Below are positions 54,108-63,134 of a DNA stretch of 64,000 nucleotides, one piece after another. The position numbers and the translations under genes are program-made. Origin of the DNA: Helicovermis profundi (GTDB lineage: Bacteria; Bacillota; Clostridia; Peptostreptococcales; Acidaminobacteraceae); assembly GCF_033097505.1 (NCBI RefSeq), contig NZ_AP028654.1, positions 822,001 through 886,000 of the forward strand, given 5' to 3'. Under the pieces are notes generated by a model. It was given only the letters and a program-made list of their open reading frames with translations. It did no database searches and was not told the DNA's origin. Each line of letters starts with the position of its first letter. Position 1 is the first letter of the stretch.

Positions 54108-55274
54108 ATGAAAAACAAAATAGTAATAGGAGCTGTAATTACAGCTTTAATAGTAATTGGAAGTTATTATTTTATTAGTAGTGGTAAAGAATCAACTGAC
54201 GAGTCAGGAAAATCATATACCTTCGCGGACGTTTCAAAGGGAGATATAGTCGTTGATATAATTGCGGATGGTCAAATCGAAATTCCAATTAGAAATTATA
54301 ATTTTGATTTATCAGGTAAAATAATGAATGTAAATGTGTCTTTAAATCAACGTGTTAAAAAAGGTGAGGAGTTAATATCGATTGATTCTACAGACCTTAT
54401 AGCATCATTAAATGATGCAAAGCTTAATTTAAACAATGCAATATTAACTAAAGAAAAGAATGAGAATGAGTTTTCAAAGAATACTACAAATTATAAATAT
54501 CAACTTAATAAATTTATAAATATATATCAGATGAATAAAAAAAATCTTGAAAATATGAAAAATTTATCATCATCTTATTCTCAAAATGAGATAGATATTG
54601 CTGAAAATAATTATAATCTTAGTTTAGAAGAATATGAGAACTATAAAATTGTAAATAAACCAATTTCAACTTTAACGAGCGATAATATTGCTATTAATAA
54701 AGCTGATAATACTGTAAAAAAATTAGAGAATGATTTAAAAGATAATACGCTTACTGCCCTAAAAAGCGGAAAAGTAATTGAAATAAATAGTGATATTAAT
54801 GAAAGTGTTAATAATTCAGATGTTGTGATGAAAATTGAAGAAGATGGAAAAACATATGTGACCACTGAAGTACAAGAAATAGACATATCAAGCGTTTCAA
54901 TTGGCCAAAAAGCATATATTGAAATAGAAGCGCTTTCGGATAAAAAATTTGTAGCAAAAGTAACAGAAATTGATAGAGATCCTATAGTAGACTCTAATGG
55001 TATTGTTAATTATAAAGTTACACTTTTACTTGATGAAAACGATGAAAATATTATGGATGGTATGACATCTACAGTTAGTTTTATTTTATTAGAAAAATTA
55101 GGAGTTATTAAAATCCCAAATAAAGCAGTTAAAAAAGTTGGTTCAAAACAAGTCGTAATAGTATCTACAGGAGAAGGTACTGGTGAAGAAAGAGTAATTG
55201 TAACAGGTCTTACAGATGGTAAATACGTTGAAGTTATAAAAGGTATTGAAGTTGGACAAAAACTTATATATTAA
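54108..55274 (+). CDS. efflux adaptor, MacA/HlyD family
   Basis: A 388-residue membrane-fusion-type adaptor. An N-terminal membrane anchor (about 5-22) precedes a biotinyl-lipoyl-like half (GKIMNVNVSLNQRVKKGEELISID by position, about 70-93), a coiled coil (about 95-210, rich in Asn, Lys and Glu), then the second lipoyl half and beta-barrel (EVQEIDISSVSIGQKAYIEIEAL, about 255). In Gram-positive bacteria such proteins join MacB-type ABC permeases to export peptides or antibiotics. It overlaps the permease frame region, 17 bp from its chosen start, and is part of a four-gene set. Start ATG 54108 follows GGGAGTG; ATG 54072 lacks a site. Confidence 0.88.
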   Translation: MKNKIVIGAVITALIVIGSYYFISSGKESTDESGKSYTFADVSKGDIVVDIIADGQIEIPIRNYNFDLSGKIMNVNVSLNQRVKKGEELISIDSTDLIASLNDAKLNLNNAILTKEKNENEFSKNTTNYKYQLNKFINIYQMNKKNLENMKNLSSSYSQNEIDIAENNYNLSLEEYENYKIVNKPISTLTSDNIAINKADNTVKKLENDLKDNTLTALKSGKVIEINSDINESVNNSDVVMKIEEDGKTYVTTEVQEIDISSVSIGQKAYIEIEALSDKKFVAKVTEIDRDPIVDSNGIVNYKVTLLLDENDENIMDGMTSTVSFILLEKLGVIKIPNKAVKKVGSKQVVIVSTGEGTGEERVIVTGLTDGKYVEVIKGIEVGQKLIY

Positions 55275-55291
55275 TGTTAGGTGGTGTAAAA

Positions 55292-56473
55292 ATGAGGTTG
55301 ACTGAGATATTTCGTTCGGTTATTGCAAATTTAGCTTCAAATAAATTTAGACTTTTTCTAACTACTCTTGGAATTATAGTTGGTTCTGCTACTATTGTAC
55401 TTGTAATATCAATTGGTAGTGGAGGTCAAAAATCTGTTGAAGAACAATTTTCAAGGTTAAATGCGGATATTATTACTGTTATGGGTGGTAGAGAATCAAA
55501 TCTAGAAATTTCTGATGATGATCTTGAATATATAAGAGAAAATTCTACTTTACTAAAAAATTCAGAAATATTTTATCAAGGAAATGTATCGGTAAGTGCA
55601 GGATATGAAGATTTTTCAGGTAGTGCACTTGGAGTGCATGAAAATTTTTCTAATATTAATAATTTTGTAGTAGAATATGGTAATTTTATTGAAGAAGAAA
55701 ATGTTGATAAAAGGGAAAAAAAAGCTGTTTTAGGTAGTGAAGTTGCTTCATCTCTTTTTGAAAACTCATCTGATGCAGTTGGAGAAACACTTAAAATAAA
55801 GGGCAGACGATACTTAATTGTTGGTGTATTAAAACAAAATGGTAAGATGGTCGGTTTTTCATCGGCTGATGAGGCAATATTTTTTCCATACTCAACATAT
55901 GAATCATATATTGCTGGAAAAAAATCGAAGGCAGCTATTATGCTTCAAGCAAGTAGTGTTCAAGAAACGAGTGATTTAAATACAGAAGTAACGGATATAC
56001 TGAATAAAGAGTATGCATCAACTGGTGGGAATCCATTTATGATTAGAGATGCAGGAAGTGCACTAACTTCAGCAAAAGAATCAGCTAGTTTAATGACAAT
56101 ATTACTTACATCGGTAGCTGTAATTGTTCTAGTAGTAGGTGGAATTGGAATTATGAATGTACTATTTGTTTCTGTAAAAGAAAGAACAAAAGAAATAGGT
56201 ATTCTAAAAGCTCTTGGAGCAAAGAGAAAAGATATACTTTTAATTTTTTTATTTGAGTCAATTGCAATTAGTGTGATAGGAGGCACTCTAGGAATTGGAA
56301 TTAGTTTTATCGCAGTACCTCTTATGAAATATACATCAATACCAGTAATTCCATCATTTGATGCATATATTTTAGCAGCTTTATTTTCTTTAGTAACAGG
56401 AGTATTTTTTGGATATTATCCAGCGCTTTCAGCATCAAAATTAAAACCAATTGACGCACTTAGATATGAATAA
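55292..56473 (+). CDS. MacB-type ABC transporter permease (FtsX fold)
   Basis: A 394-residue permease with four membrane segments. TM1 is at about 20-42 (FRLFLTTLGIIVGSATIVLVISIGSG by position), followed by a large extracellular MacB core domain (about 45-255). Three more segments follow, with the FtsX motif VKERTKEIGILKALGAKRKDILLIFLFES (by position about 300-328) and a final YYPALSASKLKPIDALRYE typical of MacB. The nucleotide-binding subunit is a separate gene at 57198. Start ATG 55292 follows AGGTGGTG; ATG 55274 overlaps it. The substrate is not known. Confidence 0.9.
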   Translation: MRLTEIFRSVIANLASNKFRLFLTTLGIIVGSATIVLVISIGSGGQKSVEEQFSRLNADIITVMGGRESNLEISDDDLEYIRENSTLLKNSEIFYQGNVSVSAGYEDFSGSALGVHENFSNINNFVVEYGNFIEEENVDKREKKAVLGSEVASSLFENSSDAVGETLKIKGRRYLIVGVLKQNGKMVGFSSADEAIFFPYSTYESYIAGKKSKAAIMLQASSVQETSDLNTEVTDILNKEYASTGGNPFMIRDAGSALTSAKESASLMTILLTSVAVIVLVVGGIGIMNVLFVSVKERTKEIGILKALGAKRKDILLIFLFESIAISVIGGTLGIGISFIAVPLMKYTSIPVIPSFDAYILAALFSLVTGVFFGYYPALSASKLKPIDALRYE

Positions 56474-56533
56474 AGATAAAGTATATTTGAATAAACAAAA
56501 AAAATAAAAATTAATTATAATAGGGAGGTAAAT

Positions 56534-57172
56534 ATGAAATATAAGATAGTAATATTGGGATTAATTATTATACTCGCATTAACGGGATGTTCTTCTAAAG
56601 CTACTGATAAAAATGAAATTAAAATAAAGACATTGGAAGAACAAAATATTGATATTAACGTAAATGACGAGGAAAATGTATCAAGTAGTAAAACAGACTC
56701 AAATTATGTAGATAGTGCTAATAAAACGAGAATTATGGGCCAGGTGAGTAAAAAAGTTGGAAATGTAATAACTCTTGATTTGTATAAAATGCCAGAGAGA
56801 AATGTAAGTAGTGAAAAAGATAGTACCAGCGAATCTAATTCATCAACTACTAAAACGGTTTCATTAGTAGCTGGCAGTGCTCCAGTAGGTGGAGGGATGA
56901 AACCACCAGGTACTTTTGGAAAAAACAATGGATTTAGTGCTAGGACTTCTTTTGAAAAAACGGGTGAAACCATAAGTCTTGTGATTCCAGTAGGAACTGA
57001 TATTATTTCTAGAAGTACTCCGAATACTAGTTTAGATATTGATAGTTTAGTAAAGGGTATTAATATTATGGTGGTTATAGACGATGAGTTAACTAATAGT
57101 GAAAAATTGGAAAATCCATCTTCAAAAACTATTTATGCAGATAGAATAAATATTATTCAAACTACTAAATAA
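56534..57172 (+). CDS. lipoprotein of the MacAB-like efflux set
   Basis: A 212-residue lipoprotein with signal peptide and lipobox LALTGCSS (Cys 19), then an acidic linker. The C-terminal part has two strand-rich segments, RIMGQVSKKVGNVITLDLYKMPE and SFEKTGETISLVIPVGTDII, separated by a Gly/Pro-rich loop (SAPVGGGMKPPGTFG). I recognise no named family. Proteins of this shape often sit between MacB permease and ATPase genes in Clostridia. GGGAGG precedes the ATG. It may bind the exported compound or adjust the adaptor, which is inference. Confidence 0.65.
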   Translation: MKYKIVILGLIIILALTGCSSKATDKNEIKIKTLEEQNIDINVNDEENVSSSKTDSNYVDSANKTRIMGQVSKKVGNVITLDLYKMPERNVSSEKDSTSESNSSTTKTVSLVAGSAPVGGGMKPPGTFGKNNGFSARTSFEKTGETISLVIPVGTDIISRSTPNTSLDIDSLVKGINIMVVIDDELTNSEKLENPSSKTIYADRINIIQTTK

Positions 57173-57197
57173 TGATTTTAATAAAGTGGGTGAAAAA

Positions 57198-57890
57198 ATG
57201 AATGAATCATTAATTAATTTAACAAATTTAAATAAATCATATAAAATGGGAAGCTATGAACTTGAAGTATTAAAAGAAATTAATTTATCTATCAATAAAG
57301 GTGAATATGTTGCAATCTTTGGACCTTCAGGTTCTGGTAAATCAACTATTATGAATATTTTAGGTTGTATTGATACTAAAAGTAGTGGAAAGTATTTTTT
57401 GAACGGAGAAAATATAGACAAAAAAAATGAAGATGAGCTAGCGGTTATTAGAAACAGAGAAATAGGTTTTGTGTTTCAAAAATTCAATTTGATTAGCAAA
57501 TTTGATGTATTATATAATGTTCAACTTCCTTTATTAATAAAAGGATTAAAAAAAAGTGAAACTAAAATGATTGCTACAAAATATATTGAAAAAGTTGATC
57601 TATTAGATAGAATAAATCACAGGCCTACAGAACTTTCAGGAGGTCAACAGCAAAGAGTTGCAATTGCAAGAGCTTTAATTTGTAATCCGGAAATAATTCT
57701 AGCAGATGAACCAACTGGAAATTTAGATACACATTCTGGAGATGAAATACTTAAATTATTTGAAAGTCTTCATAAAGAAGGTAAAACAATTATTGTTATT
57801 ACTCACGATGAACATGTAGCTAGTTATGCAAATAGAATAATTAGGCTAAGAGATGGAGTAATAGAATCTGATGAATACAAAAGTTATTGA
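57198..57890 (+). CDS. ABC transporter ATP-binding protein, MacB/LolD type
   Basis: A 230-residue ATPase. Walker A FGPSGSGKSTIMN (about 38-50), Q-loop GFVFQKFNLISKFDV (about 92), signature LSGGQQQRVAIARAL (about 145), Walker B EIILADEPTGNLDT (about 165) and the switch His in VITHDEHVA (about 201). The GxxFQxFNL pattern is typical of the LolD/MacB group. It energises the permease at 55292. Start ATG 57198 follows GTGGGTG. Its last codons are part of the terminator. Confidence 0.94.
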   Translation: MNESLINLTNLNKSYKMGSYELEVLKEINLSINKGEYVAIFGPSGSGKSTIMNILGCIDTKSSGKYFLNGENIDKKNEDELAVIRNREIGFVFQKFNLISKFDVLYNVQLPLLIKGLKKSETKMIATKYIEKVDLLDRINHRPTELSGGQQQRVAIARALICNPEIILADEPTGNLDTHSGDEILKLFESLHKEGKTIIVITHDEHVASYANRIIRLRDGVIESDEYKSY

Positions 57891-57921
57891 TAATATTAAT
57901 CAATAACTTTTGTATTTTTAC
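57874..57921. terminator. bidirectional terminator after efflux operon
   Basis: A 16-bp perfect stem, AATACAAAAGTTATTG with its complement, an 11-nt loop and TTTT after it on the plus strand. The 5' arm includes the end of the ATPase gene. On the minus strand it follows the stop of the convergent hypothetical gene, with an A/T-mixed tail. Confidence 0.85.
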
Positions 57922-58229
57922 TATTCATAGATTTTTCTAATTATTTCTTGATTTATCATTCCTTCAAATTCTTTGTTCCATCTCTCGGTTCTATCACTTC
58001 CATCAGTTTCACTGTATTCTTTGAAAAATTGATCTTCGGTGTTAATTAATTCTAGATTAATATCTTCAAGTTCTTTGTAAGCTTTTTCATTGTTAATATC
58101 TTGCTTAATTAGCAACATTTCTTCTTTTGAGAAAATATGAGTGTTTTCAGAAGATAGTCCGAGTTCAGCTTCAATTATTTTTCTTTTTTCTCTAAGTGAA
58201 ATAATTTGGTTAATTAGAGCTTTTTTCAT
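57921..58229 (-). CDS. small helical protein of unknown function
   Basis: A 102-residue soluble protein, all helix by composition: KKALINQIISLREKRKIIEAELGL, then KEEMLLIKQDINNEKAYKELEDINLELI, charged and without Cys. I do not recognise it. Start ATG 58229 is chosen for the AAGGTGGTGAT ahead of it; the longer in-frame start at 58289 lies inside a dispersed palindromic repeat. It is convergent with the efflux operon. Confidence 0.6.
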   Translation of the reverse strand: MKKALINQIISLREKRKIIEAELGLSSENTHIFSKEEMLLIKQDINNEKAYKELEDINLELINTEDQFFKEYSETDGSDRTERWNKEFEGMINQEIIRKIYE

Positions 58230-58501
58230 ATCATCACCACCTTTAAGATAAATGAATTTCTTGGATTCAGAGGGAGTTTTTACTCCCACTGAATCTTAGA
58301 AAACATAATCCAGAGCCTTTTTAGAGTTCTTTATCCCACCCGCTTTTTTTAAGAAGTGGGGGGATTAGAACTTTAAGACATCGGATAAATTGATACCAAT
58401 ATTTCTAACATTATATATACCCTAAATATGGCTTTTTAATCATAAATAACTTATAATAAACTATAGATTTAGAAAAGTTTAAGTAAATTTGGAGTGATAA
58501 A
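58230..58501. repeat. dispersed palindromic repeat, copy 2, with extra hairpin
   Basis: GATTCAG-A-GGGAGT, loop, ACTCCC-A-CTGAATCTTAG (58264-58299) is the near-exact reverse complement of the palindrome at 23650-23689. It is followed by CCTTTTTAGAGTTCT (about 58316-58330), shared with the flank of copy 1, and by a hairpin ATCCCAC/GTGGG(GG)GAT around a T-rich loop (about 58332-58367). This arrangement resembles the end of an IS200/IS605-type element without any transposase gene. The rest of the gap to 58501 holds the promoter of the next gene. Confidence 0.55.
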
Positions 58502-59122
58502 ATGAATTATAAAATAATAAAAAAAGAAAATATGACTTTAAAAAAATGGAGTGGTGGGACTACTAGAGAAATAGCAATTTATCCGGAAAATGCTTCTTAC
58601 AAAAAAAGAGAATTTATTTATAGAATAAGTAGTGCAACTATTGATGTTGATGAATCACTCTTTACACCTTTGCCAGGTGTAAAGAGAATATTGATGATAT
58701 TAAAAGGAAACGTTAAATTATCACATGAAGGTAAGTATGAAAAAACACTTTTTCAATATGAAACTGATGAATTTTGGGGCGACAATACGACAAAAAGTTT
58801 TGGACGGGCAAAAGATTTTAATTTGATGATGAAAGGAGAAAGTGAAGGGGAAGTAATATCAATTGACTTAAGGAAAAAAATGTTGTTTAGTGGTAGTTTA
58901 AATACCAAAGATGATTATGAATATCAAACTAAAGTTATTTATAATCTTTCAAGTAATATAATGATTAGTTTCATGGATAAACACGTAAAACTATATAAAG
59001 GAGATGCCTTTATTTTAAATATAAGTAAAAATGAAAGTTTGGACTTCAAATTACTTGAACTCGATAGTGACACATTTTTTGAATCTTCAGTGTGTATTGT
59101 TTCAACAATTAATCATAATTAA
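58502..59122 (+). CDS. hutD: HutD/Ves family protein
   Basis: A 206-residue cupin-fold protein. The family start, LKKWSGGTTREIAIYPENA (about 12-30), then FIYRISSATIDVDESLFTPLPGVKRILMIL by position (about 38-67), matches HutD, a protein linked to histidine use and of unclear biochemical role. No other hut gene is next to it. The start ATG 58502 follows GGAGTG. Confidence 0.85.
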   Translation: MNYKIIKKENMTLKKWSGGTTREIAIYPENASYKKREFIYRISSATIDVDESLFTPLPGVKRILMILKGNVKLSHEGKYEKTLFQYETDEFWGDNTTKSFGRAKDFNLMMKGESEGEVISIDLRKKMLFSGSLNTKDDYEYQTKVIYNLSSNIMISFMDKHVKLYKGDAFILNISKNESLDFKLLELDSDTFFESSVCIVSTINHN

Positions 59123-59169
59123 TTATTAGATATGCATATAATATAAATAGAGGAATTAAGGAGTAAAAA

Positions 59170-59814
59170 TTGAATAATTGTAAAATTTGCGGCAAGGAAA
59201 CAGAAATTTATTACGATAAACAGTTTGACACTGAGTATTTTCATTGCACAAATTGTGAATTTATTCAGATGGATTTAGAAAAAAAAATTACTTTTGCACA
59301 GGAAAGAGAAGTTTATAATCTACATGAAAATTCTCTTGAAGATGAAGGTTATGTGTCTATGTTTAATAATTTTCTTGATAAGGGTGTATTAGATTTTATA
59401 GATAGTGGTAAGGCCCTTGATTTCGGGAGTGGCCCTACGCCTGTTTTATCTGAAATAATAAAAAGAGAGTATGATTTTAGCGTTGATTGTTATGATTTAC
59501 ATTATCAACCTAAAAAAATATATGAGGGAAAAACTTATGATTTAGTTTTATCTACTGAAGTTTTAGAGCATATTGAAAATCCAATTGAAGTATTTACATT
59601 GATTTACGACAGACTTAGAATTAATGGAATATTTTCTTTTATGACAATTTTTCATTACAATGATAAAGAAAAATTCCTTAATTGGTGGTATAGACGTGAT
59701 AAAACACATATATCATTTTATTCGATTAAAACACTTCAGTTTATTGCAGAAAAAATAGGATTTGAAATTATATATACTGATAATAAAAGGATTTGTACCT
59801 TTAGGAAAATTTAA
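59170..59814 (+). CDS. methyltransferase with N-terminal zinc ribbon
   Basis: A 214-residue class I SAM methyltransferase. A zinc ribbon CKICGK...CTNCEF (about residues 4-33) leads; the SAM loop is ALDFGSGPTPVLSEI (about 82-96), followed by YDLVLSTEVLEHIENPIEVF (about 122-141), the usual post-motif of Methyltransf_11/23 proteins. The acceptor is unknown. TTG 59170 is the start, with AAGGAG nine bases ahead. A terminator follows the stop. Confidence 0.85.
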   Translation: MNNCKICGKETEIYYDKQFDTEYFHCTNCEFIQMDLEKKITFAQEREVYNLHENSLEDEGYVSMFNNFLDKGVLDFIDSGKALDFGSGPTPVLSEIIKREYDFSVDCYDLHYQPKKIYEGKTYDLVLSTEVLEHIENPIEVFTLIYDRLRINGIFSFMTIFHYNDKEKFLNWWYRRDKTHISFYSIKTLQFIAEKIGFEIIYTDNKRICTFRKI

Positions 59815-59818
59815 TGAT

Positions 59819-59862
59819 AAAAAAACCGACTATTTGATGGAAATTAAAAAGTCGGTTTTTTT
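59819..59862. terminator. bidirectional terminator, methyltransferase / rubrerythrin
   Basis: AAAAACCGACT pairs with AGTCGGTTTTT, with A and T runs on the two sides, between convergent genes. Confidence 0.9.
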
Positions 59863-59900
59863 ATCGTTTTTTAAATGAATTTTAAAGTTCTAATAAATAT

Positions 59901-60479
59901 TTAATAGTTACTTTCTTTTCTCTCAAAATAACCTTGTGGATGGGAACATGCTGGACAAACATTTGGAGCTGATGTTCCTTCATGAACATAGCCACATTTT
60001 CTGCACTTCCATTTTACATTTTCTTTTGAAGTAAAAGATTTATTATTTTCAATGTTTTTAGCGAGTTTTAAATATCTTGCTTCATGTTCTTTTTCAACTT
60101 TTAATATATTTTTAAATGCTCTTGCAATATCATCAAATCCTTCTGCTTTTGCAACTCTTGAAAATTCGGGATATAAATCTGTCCATTCTTCATTTTCACC
60201 AGCAGCAGCAGCTTTTAGGTTTTCTAATGTGCTTGCAATTTTTCCAGCAGGATATTTTGCGATTATTTCAACGGGTTCACCTGAAGGCAAGAATCTAAAA
60301 AATGTTTTAGCATGCTGCTCTTCGTTTAATGCAGTTTCTAAAAAAAGTGCGGATATTTGCTCAAATCCATCTTTTTTAGCTTGCTTTGCAAAAAAAGTAT
60401 ATCTGTTTTTAGCTTGAGATTCACCGGCAAAAGCTTTTAATAGATTTTTTTCTGTTTCAGTTCCAATTAATTTTGACAT
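59901..60479 (-). CDS. rbr: rubrerythrin
   Basis: A 192-residue peroxide-reducing iron protein of anaerobes. The ferritin-like domain has GESQAKNRYTFFA, the diiron ligands in ALNEEQHAKTFFR (about 50) and VEKEHEARYLKLA (about 130). The C-terminal rubredoxin-like site is WKCRKCGYVHEGTSAPNVCPACSHPQGYF by position (about 156-184). GGAGGT precedes the ATG on the minus strand. It is a single gene, usually induced by oxygen or peroxide; no PerR box was identified. Confidence 0.96.
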   Translation of the reverse strand: MSKLIGTETEKNLLKAFAGESQAKNRYTFFAKQAKKDGFEQISALFLETALNEEQHAKTFFRFLPSGEPVEIIAKYPAGKIASTLENLKAAAAGENEEWTDLYPEFSRVAKAEGFDDIARAFKNILKVEKEHEARYLKLAKNIENNKSFTSKENVKWKCRKCGYVHEGTSAPNVCPACSHPQGYFERKESNY

Positions 60480-60657
60480 AATACCTCCTATAATTTTATT
60501 ATATTAGTTATGCTTTACTATTATAGTTTATCATTAATAAATAAAATGTGCAGGATAAATTTAAAAAAGGTATGATTTTTTCTTGCAATATAATAAAAAT
60601 ATTGTTATTAGAATTTTGAAAGGTTATAATATAAACAAATATGAAAGTTGGTGACCT

Positions 60658-61491
60658 ATGGTTAGAGTTGTAAATGAAGAGGATAGAAAAAATGTGTTAG
60701 AATTTTTATTAGTTGAGCCATCTATAAATATATTTATAATTGGTGATATTGAAAATGAAGGATTTAATAAAGATTATCAAACTTTATGGGGATATTATGA
60801 TAGTGATAATGTGATTAAAGGTGTATTACTAAAGTATTATAATTATTTTATTGTTTATTATAATGATCAATTATTAGATACTTTAGAAGAGGAATTAATG
60901 ATTATTGCCGAATTTAAAGAACTATTAAAAAGCTTTCCTGAATTAAATATTTTATCTGGAAAGTCTTCAATAATTGAAAAATTTTCTGACGTGTTTTACA
61001 AATCAACTATTAGAAGAGAATATTTTTTAGAATTATCGTCTAGTGAATTATTAAAAGAAAAAGATGCAAATGTGCAAATTGCAAAATTAGAAGATGCAAA
61101 AGCAATATATGACCTACGAAATACAATTATAGAATTTAGAAAAATAGGCCAAGTACCTTTAGAAAGAATTCAAAAAGAAATTTCTGAAAATAAGACAAAA
61201 ATTTATTTTTATAAAAATAGAGAAGGAGAAATAATTTCATTAGCGCAGATAACAGCTGAAAACAAAGATTCGGCTATGGTGATTGGAGTATGTACCAAAG
61301 AAGGAGACAGAGGAAAAGGTTATGCAAGTAAATGCGTTTCTAATTTGGCAAGGGACCTTCTTTTAAAAAATAAAAAAGTATGCCTTTTTTATGATAATGA
61401 GTTAGCTGGTAAGATTTATCATAGATTAGGATTTGAAAATATTGGAAATTGGTCTATGCTTATAAATAAATACTATAGTAAAACAAATTAA
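60658..61491 (+). CDS. GNAT-family acetyltransferase, two-domain
   Basis: A 277-residue protein with two GNAT-like halves. The N-terminal half (EFLLVEPSINIFIIGDIENEGF) resembles the degenerate domain of tandem-GNAT proteins. The C-terminal half carries the acetyl-CoA loop VCTKEGDRGKGYASKCVSNLARDLL by position (about 222-246) and LFYDNELAGKIYHRLGFENIG (about 250-270). The substrate is unknown. GGTGACCT lies ahead of the ATG; the spacing is short, so the start is a little uncertain. Confidence 0.85.
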   Translation: MVRVVNEEDRKNVLEFLLVEPSINIFIIGDIENEGFNKDYQTLWGYYDSDNVIKGVLLKYYNYFIVYYNDQLLDTLEEELMIIAEFKELLKSFPELNILSGKSSIIEKFSDVFYKSTIRREYFLELSSSELLKEKDANVQIAKLEDAKAIYDLRNTIIEFRKIGQVPLERIQKEISENKTKIYFYKNREGEIISLAQITAENKDSAMVIGVCTKEGDRGKGYASKCVSNLARDLLLKNKKVCLFYDNELAGKIYHRLGFENIGNWSMLINKYYSKTN

Positions 61492-61558
61492 AGTGTATTT
61501 TGATTTTATGAATACTAAAAATTATTACTTATTAAGTAAAATAGTTGGAGGAGGTAAT

Positions 61559-62719
61559 ATGACAAGAAAGCAAAAAAGAATTTCAATTTATTTTTTGGTA
61601 TTGACAATTTTTCTTGAAACTACTTACATTATACATAATATATTAAATATCAAAGTTAGATTTTTTATGTTTATACTTCCAGCTATAACAGCCTTAGTAT
61701 CGTATTACTTATTTGAGAAAACAGTTTTAAAATATAATAATAAATTTTCGACTAGCGATGATTCTAATAATGATATAAAAATGATAAAAAATTCTTCTGA
61801 TGAAGATTCTGAATTATATACTACTATAAAAAAAATAAAAAAAGAATTTGAGGGTTATTTAGAATCTGCAAATATTATTTTTTTAATTCTTGGAGAAAAA
61901 GCAAAAATTAATATGATAAATAATAGAGGAGCAAATATTTTAAAGACAAGTAAGGAAAAGGTTTTAGGGAAAAATTGGATAGAAGAATTTGTGCCTTTAG
62001 AAATAAGATCTTCAGTAGAAGAAGTTTTTTATAATATTTATAGTGGCAGTGAAGAAATGGAAGAATATTATGAAAATGAAATTATTGCAAAAGATGGTTC
62101 TGTAAAAATACTTGGATGGTATAATACTGTTCTAAGAAATGATGACAATAAAGTTATTGAGATATTAAGTGTTGGAATTGATTTAACAGAAAAGAAAGAG
62201 CTTGAGAAAAAACTAAATGAAAAAGCTACAATCGATATAATGACAAATACCTATAATAGAAATGAAGGAATCGAGCTTTTTAAAAAACAATATCATATTG
62301 CTAAAAGAACAAAACAAAATTTGACAGTATGTTTTATTGATATAAATGGACTAAAAAAAGTAAATGATACAATGGGACATGATTTTGGAGATGAATTAAT
62401 TACAATTGTTACCAAGGTTATTAATGACGAAGTAAGAGAATCTGATATTGTATCAAGATTAGGTGGAGATGAGTTTTTAATTGTATTTCCAAATACAACA
62501 ATAGATGAGGCTGAAGTTGTACTTAAAAGAATTAATAATGAATATTCAGAACTAAATACTTTTGCAAATAGAGGATATGATATATCTGTTAGTTATGGCT
62601 ACTCAGAATATCACGGAGAAGTTGAAAAAAGTCATGATAGCATAATTATTGAAGCAGATAAAAATATGTATAATATGAAAAAAAAATTTAAACAGTCTAA
62701 AAATATAAAAAATTTATAA
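61559..62719 (+). CDS. PAS-GGDEF diguanylate cyclase
   Basis: A 386-residue membrane protein. Two membrane segments (about 10-28 and 34-52) precede a PAS domain (about 100-205; IFLILGEKAKINMINNRGANIL, GSVKILGWYNTVLRNDD) and a GGDEF domain (about 222-380) with intact SRLGGDEFLIVFPN (about 305). The start is ATG 61559, nine bases after GGAGGAGG; an upstream in-frame start at 61493 lacks a site. It is the second c-di-GMP synthase in the window and lies immediately upstream of the argG leader. Confidence 0.9.
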   Translation: MTRKQKRISIYFLVLTIFLETTYIIHNILNIKVRFFMFILPAITALVSYYLFEKTVLKYNNKFSTSDDSNNDIKMIKNSSDEDSELYTTIKKIKKEFEGYLESANIIFLILGEKAKINMINNRGANILKTSKEKVLGKNWIEEFVPLEIRSSVEEVFYNIYSGSEEMEEYYENEIIAKDGSVKILGWYNTVLRNDDNKVIEILSVGIDLTEKKELEKKLNEKATIDIMTNTYNRNEGIELFKKQYHIAKRTKQNLTVCFIDINGLKKVNDTMGHDFGDELITIVTKVINDEVRESDIVSRLGGDEFLIVFPNTTIDEAEVVLKRINNEYSELNTFANRGYDISVSYGYSEYHGEVEKSHDSIIIEADKNMYNMKKKFKQSKNIKNL

Positions 62720-62736
62720 AAAAATATTAAAAACTA

Positions 62737-62765
62737 TTGACAGCATATTTATGCATGTGTATAAT
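62737..62765 (+). promoter_or_regulatory. argG promoter
   Basis: Consensus TTGACA (62737-62742), 17-bp spacer, TATAAT (62760-62765), 30 bp before the T-box stem I. Confidence 0.92.
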
Positions 62766-62794
62766 AAGAACAAGTTAAAAATAAAAACGTTTGA

Positions 62795-63073
62795 AAACTA
62801 GAAAATATATATGAATTTAGTTCAGCGATGCAATGTTGGTGTGAGATTGCACAATAATGATTATATTGAGAACTAGTTTGAGTTCCTCAAAAGAAATTAG
62901 TAAGTTGAGGCGGAATCCTTCCGTTATCATAAGGATAGGTATCGATTAATTTCCGTACTGATTAGAGTTATAAAAAAGGGTGGTACCGCGGATAATTCGC
63001 CCCTTATTTTTAGGGTTGATTACACAATAAGTTGAAAAAGTTCTTAATCTAAAAAGATTAAGGGCTTTTTTTT
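62795..63073 (+). promoter_or_regulatory. arginine T-box leader of argG
   Basis: The T-box sequence AGGGTGGTACCGCG lies at 62977-62990. Stem I closes with AAACTAG (62795-62801) paired to CTAGTTT (62873-62879). The triplet just inside the 3' strand, AGA (62869-62871) followed by A, is in specifier position and encodes Arg, matching the downstream arginine-biosynthesis gene. The terminator is AGTTCTTAATCT/AGATTAAGGGCT with a T run (63039-63073). Uncharged tRNA-Arg would stabilise the antiterminator and turn argG on. The specifier assignment is from pairing by eye. Confidence 0.88.
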
Positions 63074-63134
63074 ATTTTATTTTTCATATTTATACATATA
63101 GGTGTATAAATAAACGAAAGTGAGGGGTTATATT

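Noticed and set aside
60052-60417. Plus-strand frames opposite rubrerythrin
   Set aside because: Antisense shadows of a well-recognised gene.
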